Shown: in pieces, positions 23,353 to 31,838 of the stretch
How the letters are laid out: the number at the start of each line of letters is the position of its first letter
Numbering within the stretch: the first letter of the stretch is position 1
Assembly: GCA_046329195.1 (NCBI GenBank)
Contig: JAXLVB010000001.1
Span: 1,798,001-1,862,000, forward strand
Origin: JAXLVB01 sp046329195
GTDB lineage: Bacteria; Bacteroidota; Bacteroidia; Cytophagales; Spirosomataceae
Length of the DNA stretch: 64,000 bases
Direction: 5' to 3'
Translations under genes and position numbers: made by a program
Notes under the pieces: generated by a model
The model's input: the letters and a program-made list of their open reading frames with translations, nothing else
The model's database searches: none
Told to the model about the DNA's origin: nothing

Positions 23353-23772
23353 ATGAAATCATTAATTGCGTTCATTTTAGTAGGAATAGTCACAATGACT
23401 ATGTCGTTTGCCCAAGCAACCCCCGGAGCTATTGAAAAAGTACATCGTTTTGTAGAGGGCAACAACACGGTGGTCGTACAAGGAAAAGGTACAGTGCGCT
23501 TTATGTATCGAGACGGAAAAATAATGAATCCGATCTTCCAAGATACAGCTGGCAAGACTTACCGATTAGGAATTGGCAGTACGTCGGGCGACCCTACCGC
23601 TGGAGCCCCTGGCTGCAAAGACAACTGCGATGGTTGTAGCGGCGGATGCCACAAAGTATGCATTGACTACTACTGCTGCTATGGATGCACAGGCGGTACC
23701 TTAAGCGCAGGAGGCAACTCCAACGAAAACGCCGAACCAACTGTCAATATCAGTATTATCAAAGCGCAATAA
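23353..23772 (+). CDS. Small secreted protein with 8-Cys tail, paralogue of the previous gene
   Basis: The protein has 139 residues from the ATG at 23353; the frame continues upstream to 23281 inside the previous gene's end, but the signal peptide (MKSLIAFILVGIVTM, cleavage after SFAQ) starts here. The module VEGNN, GKGTVRFM, DGKIMN, QDTAGK, RLG matches the previous protein nearly word for word. The tail is different: eight cysteines in 25 residues (CKDNCDGCSGGC, then HKVC, YYCC and GC), probably disulfide-bonded after export. Function unknown; likely surface or secreted. A terminator follows. Confidence 0.75.
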   Translation: MKSLIAFILVGIVTMTMSFAQATPGAIEKVHRFVEGNNTVVVQGKGTVRFMYRDGKIMNPIFQDTAGKTYRLGIGSTSGDPTAGAPGCKDNCDGCSGGCHKVCIDYYCCYGCTGGTLSAGGNSNENAEPTVNISIIKAQ

Positions 23773-23795
23773 AGCAGCTGTCGTTTGTCTGAAAT

Positions 23796-23838
23796 ATCGC
23801 CACCAAGCCGAATAGGTCTTGGTGGTGATTATTTTTTA
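23796..23838 (+). terminator. Intrinsic terminator after the two small secreted protein genes
   Basis: ATCGCCACCAAG pairs with CTTGGTGGTGAT (23796-23829) around a 10-base loop, with TTTTTT at 23833-23838. Confidence 0.88.
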
Positions 23839-23879
23839 AATAGCTTATAATTAGGTTATTAAATAAATTTTTCTTGAAA

Positions 23880-23928
23880 ATACAAACAAGTTAGTATTGA
23901 AATGGAGGAGGGTAAAGTAGCACCTTTG
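23880..23928 (+). promoter_or_regulatory. Palindromic promoter copy 4, upstream of the outer-membrane protein operon
   Basis: ATACAAACAAGTTAGTAT (23880-23897); CACCTTTG (23921-23928) with TTTG at +45. Predicted start near 23935, 32 bases before the ATG at 23967. It begins a new unit after the terminator at 23796. Confidence 0.7.
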
Positions 23929-23966
23929 TAAGGTCAAGTAAGTCATTTGCTAATTGCTCAAAAGCC

Positions 23967-25658
23967 ATGAAAAAACGATTGATATTTTTTGTAGTGATGC
24001 TAGGGTTTCGGCCCGTCTTGGCTATTCCCACCGACAGCACAGCGGTGTCGGCAGAGAGTACGGCTGTAAAGAAACCCAGTGTGGTAGTAACGGGCGAAAT
24101 CGGCCTTTCGACCGGTTTTTACTCTATGACTGGTCTCGAACCACGAGCTCAGTTTACCCCATGGAGTACTAGTGGTAAGCTCACACTCCAAACCACCTCG
24201 GGCTGGACTATCCCGATGACCTTTGTTTATAGTAGTCAGGACAATCGCTTCCGCCAACCGTACAATCAAATCGGTATATCGGCCCTTCATAAACAAGATT
24301 TCAAATTGCACTTGGGCTACCGCAACGTTTATTTCTCACCGTTCACGTTGGCGGGTCATTTGTTTTTGGGTGTAGGGGCTGAGGTGCAAGCAGGCAAGAT
24401 TCGCTTGGGCGTGGTAAGTGGCAAGCTGAACCGTGCCATTGAATCAGACTACGCCGACCCCGACAGAATCCCGACGTTTAAGCGGACGGGTTACAGTGTG
24501 CGCATAGGCGTTGGTTCACCAACCAATTACTTTGATGTAATCTTCTTGAAAGCCGCCGATGACTTGCTTTCGATTGATGCCGAAAGCGCTGCCCAGCGCA
24601 ATGTATCAGCTGCCGAAAATACCGTACTTGGAGTGTCGTCACGCATCAAAATTGCCAAAAAGTTTACGTTTGAGCTGGACGGTTCGGCCAGTGCTTATTC
24701 CAAAGATATTCGGGCCGAAGTGGTTGATAATAAATACGCTTCGTCGTTAAGACTGTTGTTTGTGCCTCGTATCAACTCGCAGTATTTCACGGCTTTTCAG
24801 TCGGCAGTGGGGTATCAGACCAAGCCATTTGGAATTAAGCTACAATACAAGCGTATTGAGCCTGATTTTCGTACGATGGGAGCTTATTATTTTCAGCAAG
24901 ACATAGAGAGTTTTACAGTCGCCCCAACGTTCAAATTGTTTAAGAAAAAACTCACACTCAAGACCAGTATTGGCGTTCAGCACGACAACTTGCTGAACCA
25001 AAAGAAAGTACAGACCAATCGACTGATTGGCTCGGCAGCGATGGTATTTGCTCCTAACGAAAACTTTTCGATTGATGCCCTCTACTCCAACTACGGCATT
25101 ACCCAAAAAGCAGGGTATTTGCCACTAATTGATACACTGCGAATTGCCCAAAACAACCGAACACTTTCGCTCAATGGCATGTACATGAGGGCGGGCGAAA
25201 CCACCAACCATACGTTTATGGCTACCGCCATTTATCAAGAGCTGCAAGACTTAAATCAACGCACCGCTGCCCTCAACGAAAACCAAAACTGGAATTACAA
25301 CGCCAGTTATTCGTTTCAGCACCTCATTGCCAATGTTGACCTCAGCCTGAGTTATTCCTACACACTCACCAAAGCACTGGATATTGAAACTACCTACGCT
25401 GGCCCTTCGCTTAGTGTGGCCAAACGCCTACTCAAAGAAGACCGCTTGTCTATTAATACCAACCTGAATTATTTGCGTAGCCACGAAAACATCTTTGGTT
25501 TGGAAGACCAAGGGCATGTACTCAGTACTTCCTTGGGGATTGATTTCAAAATAGCCAGCAAGCATACCTTTTCGTTCAACTGGAATTACTTACAGAGCCA
25601 AGGCGTGCAGGATTTTACCGAACACCGAGGCTCAGTTGGGTATCAAGTAAGTTTTTAA
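23967..25658 (+). CDS. Predicted outer-membrane beta-barrel protein
   Basis: The protein has 563 residues, a signal peptide (MKKRLIFFVVMLGF, cleavage after VLA), a short Ser/Thr/Ala linker, then alternating amphipathic strands to a C-terminal Phe (GYQVSF), the form of an outer-membrane barrel of about 20 or more strands. No plug domain or TonB box is seen, so it is not a TonB-dependent receptor. It is followed after 18 bases by the TANFOR-like gene, and such barrel/TANFOR pairs occur in Bacteroidota. It may export or anchor the partner. Function unproven. Confidence 0.75.
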   Translation: MKKRLIFFVVMLGFRPVLAIPTDSTAVSAESTAVKKPSVVVTGEIGLSTGFYSMTGLEPRAQFTPWSTSGKLTLQTTSGWTIPMTFVYSSQDNRFRQPYNQIGISALHKQDFKLHLGYRNVYFSPFTLAGHLFLGVGAEVQAGKIRLGVVSGKLNRAIESDYADPDRIPTFKRTGYSVRIGVGSPTNYFDVIFLKAADDLLSIDAESAAQRNVSAAENTVLGVSSRIKIAKKFTFELDGSASAYSKDIRAEVVDNKYASSLRLLFVPRINSQYFTAFQSAVGYQTKPFGIKLQYKRIEPDFRTMGAYYFQQDIESFTVAPTFKLFKKKLTLKTSIGVQHDNLLNQKKVQTNRLIGSAAMVFAPNENFSIDALYSNYGITQKAGYLPLIDTLRIAQNNRTLSLNGMYMRAGETTNHTFMATAIYQELQDLNQRTAALNENQNWNYNASYSFQHLIANVDLSLSYSYTLTKALDIETTYAGPSLSVAKRLLKEDRLSINTNLNYLRSHENIFGLEDQGHVLSTSLGIDFKIASKHTFSFNWNYLQSQGVQDFTEHRGSVGYQVSF

Positions 25659-25676
25659 CTCCTTTTAAATACAGCC

Positions 25677-26540
25677 ATGAAACACTTCAAATTCAACGTG
25701 TTAACACTTTTGTTATTGGTTTCGGTCAGCACCTTGGCGCAGCAAGTCACCGTTTCGATTTCGATTCCGCCGCCCTATACTCCCTACCTGATGGACTATG
25801 TAGGTGTGGCAGGAAAACTGAGTATTCAACTCAAAAATAATACCCGTAACCCGCTGTCGGTCAAGTTGGTGGGCTCTATTACGGGCGATAATGGCGTATC
25901 CCTACGCACCCGCCTCGATTATCAGCCCCTTCAGCCACTGCAACTCAACGCCAACGAAACCCGTATTTTCAGAGGCTTGTCGGAGCTGAGAGGGCTGTTT
26001 GATAAGGATAATATCGAGTTACAAGGCATTGATCGGGAGGCTCGTATCTTGCTCGAAGGAACGTATAATATTTGTCTTCAAGTGCTGGAATATGGTACTA
26101 ATCGCCCCTTGTCGTTTGAAGAGCCGCAAGGTTGTAGCAATCCCATCGAAATCCGGTATGTAGAGCCACCTGTGTTGATAAATCCGGTATGCGAAGATAC
26201 GGTAAGGGCATTGGTGCCACAGTCATTGATAATCAATTGGAGCAGTGCCATCGGTACACCTGCGGGGGCTACCTATACGCTACGTATGGTCGAACTGCCT
26301 GATGCTGAGGCAAATCCAAACGTGTTTATTGATGCAGTGACGGTACCATTCTACGAACAAAAAAATATCCGAAGCACTTCATTAGTCTATCATGTAGCCA
26401 TGCCACCCTTGCAACTGGGCAAAACGTATGGGATCAGAATATCAGCTACAGACCCTCAAAAACGGGTTGTTTTTCTGAACGAAGGGCATGGTATCGTCTG
26501 CAAATTTACCTACGGAAAAGAAACTAAACCCAGCGAATAG
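25677..26540 (+). CDS. TANFOR-like domain protein
   Basis: The protein has 287 residues with a signal peptide (cleavage after LAQQ). The region about 22-160 opens with VSISIPPPYTPYLMDY and contains LQLNANETRIFRG and ILLEGTYNICLQVLEYG. I recognise this as the TANFOR domain of Bacteroidota (about 147 residues), with moderate certainty. The rest (about 170-280) resembles a fibronectin-like fold (INWSSAIGTP, YTLRMVEL). It is co-transcribed with the barrel protein and ends the operon at the terminator 26567. Confidence 0.7.
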   Translation: MKHFKFNVLTLLLLVSVSTLAQQVTVSISIPPPYTPYLMDYVGVAGKLSIQLKNNTRNPLSVKLVGSITGDNGVSLRTRLDYQPLQPLQLNANETRIFRGLSELRGLFDKDNIELQGIDREARILLEGTYNICLQVLEYGTNRPLSFEEPQGCSNPIEIRYVEPPVLINPVCEDTVRALVPQSLIINWSSAIGTPAGATYTLRMVELPDAEANPNVFIDAVTVPFYEQKNIRSTSLVYHVAMPPLQLGKTYGIRISATDPQKRVVFLNEGHGIVCKFTYGKETKPSE

Positions 26541-26566
26541 CCAGTGCAGAAACGTTTTTGACCATA

Positions 26567-26595
26567 ATACCTCCAACACTGGAGGTATGTTTTTT
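26567..26595 (+). terminator. Intrinsic terminator of the barrel/TANFOR operon
   Basis: ATACCTCCA, loop ACAC, TGGAGGTAT (26567-26588), then G and six T. Confidence 0.9.
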
Positions 26596-26707
26596 AGGTG
26601 TTCTTGTTGTAGTTGATTGAAGTGAAGCAACTATTCTCTTACTCATGTGGTCGGTATCTTCCCAAACTACTCAAGCGATAGCAACTCTTGTAAACTTTTA
26701 CTTGTAA

Positions 26708-27316
26708 TTACTCAAAAATTTCGTTCACGTTTAGCCGAAAGCCCGTGATTACTTCTGAGGTTAGTACCCCTTCTTTCAGTTTTTGGGCTAACAGGTACGT
26801 GCTATTGTTCAGTAAATATTGCTCTACGGTGTGGTTATCAGGGTCAACAATCCAGTACTCTTCAACGCCATGCAGGGCATAATCCGTCATTTTTATACCG
26901 TAATCTCTGTCTTTTGTACTGTCCGAAAGTATTTCTATGATAAAATCAGGTGCTGGAAAAGCAGATTGTTTTTGCCCGAAATCATGGGTTCTTTCTTTCC
27001 TCCAAAAACAAATGTCTGGTTCGTAGTCGTTACGAGTGAGACGAATCATGACCTTTTCCACAGCAATTTTGCCCAACTGATGTTGTTTTACATAGGGTAA
27101 AAGATGGGTTAGCAAGTTTGATGAAACCATCCAATGCCTTCCATAAATGGGCGAATGGTAGATAATTTCACCCAAAATAAACTCCGCTTTGATAGTTTCA
27201 TCTACCGTAGCCCAAAACTCGTGGCGACGTTGTTGCTCCTCTGCCCAGGCTTTTTCGAGGCCATCAATCAGTTCACGAAGGTTAGGGGCTTGTAGTATTT
27301 CCTCGACGGCAATCAT
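26708..27316 (-). CDS. Uma2/DUF820 family putative nuclease
   Basis: The protein has 202 residues of the Uma2 family, which has a PD-(D/E)xK nuclease-like fold. Visible marks: a core with EPDICFWRK (acidic residue after the strand), PDFIIEILSDSTKDRD with the conserved Glu-x-Leu-Ser, and YALHGVEEYWIVDP. These genes are numerous in cyanobacteria and Cytophagales; biochemical role unknown. Single gene on the opposite strand to its neighbours. Confidence 0.88.
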   Translation of the reverse strand: MIAVEEILQAPNLRELIDGLEKAWAEEQQRRHEFWATVDETIKAEFILGEIIYHSPIYGRHWMVSSNLLTHLLPYVKQHQLGKIAVEKVMIRLTRNDYEPDICFWRKERTHDFGQKQSAFPAPDFIIEILSDSTKDRDYGIKMTDYALHGVEEYWIVDPDNHTVEQYLLNNSTYLLAQKLKEGVLTSEVITGFRLNVNEIFE

Positions 27317-27430
27317 TTTTCGTAATTTTTAAAGCGAATTTATTATATTTTCAGAAAAATAGCTAGCGACCCATTCTTGAAATAACCTATCTACCTTCTT
27401 ACGGACATCCTTCTACCCTCCATTTAAAAA

Positions 27431-29413
27431 ATGAAAAAACATAATCTTTGCTCGCTCTTAACAATCAGTGTTGCCTTTTTACTTCTGTTTGGCACTTCAC
27501 TAATGGCACAACGCAAACCCATCGGCAACCTTTTGGTGGAGGGTGTAGCTGATATTCCGAATACGGTTTTGGAGCGGTTGGAGCAGTATCAAAACATCCG
27601 AAGTGCCGATTTTGCCGATTGGGACGCTTCGGGCACAGGGCTTTATATTACTACTCGCTTTGCAGATGTCGCCCAAATCCACCACGTTAGCAAAGCAGGA
27701 GCGTATCGGGAGCAACTTACTTTTTTCAAAGAACCCATTATTGGTGTTTCAACGTGCCCCAATCCTAATCATGACGGCTTCGTTTACAGCCGTGATACTG
27801 GCGGAAACGAGCAGTTTCAACTTTATTTTATGGATAGAAAAAACGGGGTAGTTACGCTGCTTACCGACGGAAAAAGTCGGAATACGGGCTATATGTGGAA
27901 TAAAAAAGGTGATAAAATAGCATTTGGTTCTACTAAAAGAAACGGGCGAGATGTCGATTTTTACAAAGTCTCGTTGACGAACCTTGCCGCTGAACTGATA
28001 TTGGAAAATAAAGGTAGCGGGTGGACGATTGTTGATTGGAGCAGCGATGAAACTCATATGATTGTGGCCAACCGCATTTCCAGCAACGAATCAAAAATAT
28101 ATATGCTTGACAATACCTCAGGTAAGCTCGAAGAAATCAATCCAAGTAATAAGCAAATTTCTTATTTCCCTGATTTAGGAGGGATTATCTATGGTCGTTT
28201 TTCCGCAAATGGCAAGGGAGCTTTCCTGCTTTCGGACGAAGACTCGGAATTCAAAACTTTATGGTATTATGAAATAGCTACCCGAAAAATGACACGCATT
28301 GTGGAGCCAAACGGCGATATTGAACTACTTCGACTTTCGGGAGATGGTTCAAAGCTTGTGTTTGTCAGAAATGAGGGCGGCTATTCCAAACCGTATTTGA
28401 TGGATACCCAAACTTTCCGCTTTACCCCTCTTAACTTAGGACTGTTGGGAGGTATTACAAACGTTAAATTCAACAAAGACAATAACCGAATCGCTGTTGG
28501 AATTACTACTTTTACACAAACCTCCGACGTGTATGTTCATGATATAAAGGCCAATAAAACCGAACGTTGGACTTTTAGCGAAACTGCAGGGTTAAATCCT
28601 ACCAAGTTTAGTCCGACAACCCTGATTCATTACCCAACTTTTGACAAAGACGAAACAAAAGACAAGCCTCGTCTAATCCCCTCTTTTCTGGTAACTCCCC
28701 CAAAGACAAGCGGTAAACTGCCTGTTATTATCAGTATTCATGGAGGGCCTGAACGTCAATCATCAGCAAATTTTAATCCTCTGTATCAGTATTGGGCAAG
28801 TGAGTTAGGTATTGCGGTATTAATGCCCAATGTCCGAGGCTCATCTGGTTACGGAAAAACCTATTTAAAATTGGATAATGGCGTCCTGCGGGAAAACGCC
28901 ATCAAAGACATCGGGGCGTTACTGGATTGGATTGCCGCCCAACCCAATTTGGATGCCTCAAGGGTAGCCGTTTATGGCAGTAGTTATGGCGGTTTTATGA
29001 GCTTGGCCTGTATGACCCACTTCGACGACAGGCTCAAATGCGGCATAGATTTATACGGTATTTCTAATTTTATTTCCTTCTTCAAAAATACTGCTGGTTA
29101 TCGAGTGGACTTGCGCCGTCCGGAGTATGGTGATGAGCGAGACCCTGCCATCGCTGCATTTCTTCAAAAAATCAGCCCACTGACCAATATCAAAAACATT
29201 ACAAAACCTCTGTTCATTTATCAGGGTGAAAATGACCCTCGTGTCCCCTTATCTGAGTCTGAACAGATGGTGGAGTCCTTGAAGCAAAATGGTGTAAAAG
29301 TCAATTATATTCGAGCCAATGACGAAGGACACGGCCTCGCCCAAAAAGCTAACCGTGACTATACGTATGCAGCGATGGCGCTGTTTTTGAAAAAGTACCT
29401 GATTAGTGAGTGA
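27431..29413 (+). CDS. Exported S9-family prolyl oligopeptidase
   Basis: The protein has 660 residues and a signal peptide (cleavage after LMAQ). An N-terminal beta-propeller (about 50-400, TolB-like blades) caps a C-terminal alpha/beta hydrolase (about 410-660). The catalytic triad is visible: Ser in YGSSYGGFMS, Asp in GENDPRVPL, His in DEGHGLA. It cleaves short peptides in the periplasm. It is AT-richer than its neighbours. A second, distinct S9 peptidase lies at 38610-40523. Confidence 0.93.
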   Translation: MKKHNLCSLLTISVAFLLLFGTSLMAQRKPIGNLLVEGVADIPNTVLERLEQYQNIRSADFADWDASGTGLYITTRFADVAQIHHVSKAGAYREQLTFFKEPIIGVSTCPNPNHDGFVYSRDTGGNEQFQLYFMDRKNGVVTLLTDGKSRNTGYMWNKKGDKIAFGSTKRNGRDVDFYKVSLTNLAAELILENKGSGWTIVDWSSDETHMIVANRISSNESKIYMLDNTSGKLEEINPSNKQISYFPDLGGIIYGRFSANGKGAFLLSDEDSEFKTLWYYEIATRKMTRIVEPNGDIELLRLSGDGSKLVFVRNEGGYSKPYLMDTQTFRFTPLNLGLLGGITNVKFNKDNNRIAVGITTFTQTSDVYVHDIKANKTERWTFSETAGLNPTKFSPTTLIHYPTFDKDETKDKPRLIPSFLVTPPKTSGKLPVIISIHGGPERQSSANFNPLYQYWASELGIAVLMPNVRGSSGYGKTYLKLDNGVLRENAIKDIGALLDWIAAQPNLDASRVAVYGSSYGGFMSLACMTHFDDRLKCGIDLYGISNFISFFKNTAGYRVDLRRPEYGDERDPAIAAFLQKISPLTNIKNITKPLFIYQGENDPRVPLSESEQMVESLKQNGVKVNYIRANDEGHGLAQKANRDYTYAAMALFLKKYLISE

Positions 29414-29487
29414 CGTTATCTGTGCCTGTCGTCATGCACCTAAAACAAACCTTGAACCTCAATATGTCCGAATCAGACAGAAGATAA

Positions 29488-29517
29488 TTTGGGGGTATTG
29501 ATTTTTATGTACATTTG
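29488..29517 (+). promoter_or_regulatory. Bacteroidota-type promoter of the HlyD adaptor gene
   Basis: TTTG (29488-29491), 18 bases, TACATTTG (29510-29517). Start expected near 29524, about 49 bases before the ATG. Confidence 0.7.
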
Positions 29518-29572
29518 CTTTTGAAGAAAACTCCTTCGTTAGTGGTTCAATAAGCATCATTTTGTAGCCATC

Positions 29573-30697
29573 ATGAGTAATTCTATTCAGTACGTATTGC
29601 ACCAATTCTCGACCCGCTGCTTAGTGTTGGCTGGGGGTATAGGTGTATTGTGGGCTTGTCAAAAAACAGAAACTACCTCGCCACAATACCGCCCCATTGT
29701 AGAGGCGGTGTATGCCTCTGGGAAGGTACTGCCCATGAACGATTACAAAATTTATGTACAGGCCGACGGAATGGTAACACAGCAACTTGTGAGTGAGGGC
29801 GATGCCATCCGTGCGGGACAGGTGCTCTTTCGGATTGAAAGCAATAACCAACTGGCTCGCCTGACCAATGCACAGGAAATCTATCGGCAGGCACAGAGCA
29901 ATTTGACCGATACCTCGCCTGTGTTGCAGGAGATTGCCTCACAACTGGAGTCGGCCAAGGCGAAACTGCGAGACGACTCAACCAATTACTTGCGCTACCA
30001 AGCCTTGTGGAACCAAGGTGCTACGGCCAAAATCAACGTGGACAAAGCGCAGCTAGCCTATCAGGTCTCAAAAAATGACGTGGTGGCGCTTCGGCAGCGG
30101 TATCAGCGCACCCGAAATCAGCTGAAAATAGACCTCGAAAACGCTAAGGCTACCCAGCGTATTTCGTCGAACGACGAAGCTAATTATGCCGTAAAAAGCA
30201 GTATTGACGGACTCGTGTATGAGGTGTATCGCAAGCAAGGCGAGGCTGTGCGTCGCAACGACGCCTTGGCGTCGGTCGGAAAAGCGAATCAGTTTTATCT
30301 ACAATTGTGGGTGGACGAGCAAGACATCGAGAAGATAAAAATCGGCCAAGAAATAGCCATCAAAATGGATATGCACAAGGGAAAAGTATTTCGGGCGAAG
30401 GTGAGCAAGATTTTCCCGACGCTCAATGCCGAAAACCAGTCGGTGCGAGTAGATGCGGTGTTTGAGGGCGAAACGCCCAACGTGGTGGCCAATGCAGCCG
30501 TGGAAGCCAACATTATCATCCAAAAAAAAGACCGAGTATTGACCATTCCCAAAACGCTGATGCAAGGAGACTCGGTAAAGATTCAAAACGCCGACGGGAA
30601 ACCCCAAAAAGTAGCGGTGCAGACAGGTATCGAAACCACTGATTTTGTGGAAGTACTCAAGGGAGTTGATGCCAAAACGGTGTTGATAGTGAAGTGA
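29573..30697 (+). CDS. HlyD/RND-type periplasmic adaptor lipoprotein, orphan
   Basis: The protein has 374 residues with a lipoprotein signal (LWAC, Cys about 29). It has a biotinyl/lipoyl-like domain split around a long helical hairpin (about 95-200), a beta-barrel domain and a C-terminal membrane-proximal domain. Such adaptors bridge inner-membrane ABC or RND pumps and an outer-membrane channel. Neither partner is near: the next gene, 4 bases on, is a serine hydrolase. Thus it is an orphan, or serves a pump encoded elsewhere. Confidence 0.87.
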   Translation: MSNSIQYVLHQFSTRCLVLAGGIGVLWACQKTETTSPQYRPIVEAVYASGKVLPMNDYKIYVQADGMVTQQLVSEGDAIRAGQVLFRIESNNQLARLTNAQEIYRQAQSNLTDTSPVLQEIASQLESAKAKLRDDSTNYLRYQALWNQGATAKINVDKAQLAYQVSKNDVVALRQRYQRTRNQLKIDLENAKATQRISSNDEANYAVKSSIDGLVYEVYRKQGEAVRRNDALASVGKANQFYLQLWVDEQDIEKIKIGQEIAIKMDMHKGKVFRAKVSKIFPTLNAENQSVRVDAVFEGETPNVVANAAVEANIIIQKKDRVLTIPKTLMQGDSVKIQNADGKPQKVAVQTGIETTDFVEVLKGVDAKTVLIVK

Positions 30698-30701
30698 TTA
30701 A

Positions 30702-31829
30702 ATGAGATTTATGAAGAATTCCATTTCCCACCAAAACACCTCGCTACGAATCTTAGTGGTGTTGCTACTGCTTACTCATTCGGGTTTTGCGCAGTTATCG
30801 GCTCGCATTGACTCGCTTTTGCAAACCTATGCCAAGCCCGACGAGCCAGGTTTTGCAGTCTTGGTGATGCACAAAGGCAAGGTTGTGTTAGAAAAAGGCT
30901 ACGGCTTGGCGAATATAGAGACCAATACTACCATCAATCCTGAAACCAACTTTCGGATGGCCTCGGTTTCTAAGCAGTTTACGGCTATGGCTATCGCCTT
31001 GCTCCACCAACAAGGCAAGCTGTCGTTCGACGACCCTTTGTCTAAGTTTTTTCCAGAGTTCAATCCTAACGTAGGCCAGCAAGTTCGGCTCAGGCACATT
31101 CTTACGCATACATCGGGTTTGGTTGACTACGAAAACCTCATTCCAGACGCTCGCACCCAACAAGTGCTGGACGCCGACGTGCTCGATGTCCTCAAAACAC
31201 AAGATTCTACCTACTTTAAACCCGGTTCGACGTACCGTTATAGCAATTCGGGTTTTTGTTTGTTGGCTATGGTAGTCGAGCGAGTGGCCAAAATGCCTTT
31301 TGAGGCGTTTGTCAGCCAGTATATTTTCAAACCCGTAGGGATGAAGGCTTCCTTTCTCTACAGCCCTACTCAGCCACAAACCAACCGAGCGATGGGCTAT
31401 GCCCGCAATGAGCAAGGGCAACTCATCGCCTCAGACCAAAGTGTTACCAGCGCCACCAAAGGCGACGGCTGTGTTTATACTTCGTTAAGAGATTATGTCA
31501 AGTGGAATAACGCCTTGATAACCAATCGGTTCATTAAGTTAGAAGAAGAAGTAAGGCGCATGGCCTTGCCCATAGATAAGCAGCGAAGCTACGGCTTAGG
31601 CTGGTTTGTGGCCAAACGAGCCGACGGTCGGTTGGAGTTTTCGCACACGGGAAGTACCTGTGGGTTTAGCAATTTGGTGTTACGGATTCCGAGCGAGCAA
31701 TTGCTGGTGGTGTATTTCTCAAATATTGCTGGCAATACCCAACCCTACAAGGCATTATTCAAGCTGTTTCAGGCGACGCCTGCGTTTCCGAAAGCCCATC
31801 TGTGGGATGTAGAAGCACTAACACGATAG
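30702..31829 (+). CDS. Class C beta-lactamase-like serine hydrolase
   Basis: The protein has 375 residues, signal peptide (cleavage after GFAQ). The beta-lactamase/esterase fold has the nucleophile in SVSK (SxxK) and the second motif YSN (YxN); a third motif HTG appears in FSHTGS. It belongs with penicillin-binding-like esterases/D-aminopeptidases rather than with drug-resistance enzymes, which cannot be settled here. It starts 4 bases after the adaptor gene, so it is in its operon. ATG codons at 30702 and 30711 are both possible starts. Confidence 0.9.
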   Translation: MRFMKNSISHQNTSLRILVVLLLLTHSGFAQLSARIDSLLQTYAKPDEPGFAVLVMHKGKVVLEKGYGLANIETNTTINPETNFRMASVSKQFTAMAIALLHQQGKLSFDDPLSKFFPEFNPNVGQQVRLRHILTHTSGLVDYENLIPDARTQQVLDADVLDVLKTQDSTYFKPGSTYRYSNSGFCLLAMVVERVAKMPFEAFVSQYIFKPVGMKASFLYSPTQPQTNRAMGYARNEQGQLIASDQSVTSATKGDGCVYTSLRDYVKWNNALITNRFIKLEEEVRRMALPIDKQRSYGLGWFVAKRADGRLEFSHTGSTCGFSNLVLRIPSEQLLVVYFSNIAGNTQPYKALFKLFQATPAFPKAHLWDVEALTR

Positions 31830-31838
31830 GGGAGAGGC

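Noticed and set aside
26567..26588. ATAC...GTAT inverted repeat as a further operator of the palindrome family
   Set aside because: The spacing is N14 rather than N10, a T-run follows, and it is at a gene end; it is a terminator.
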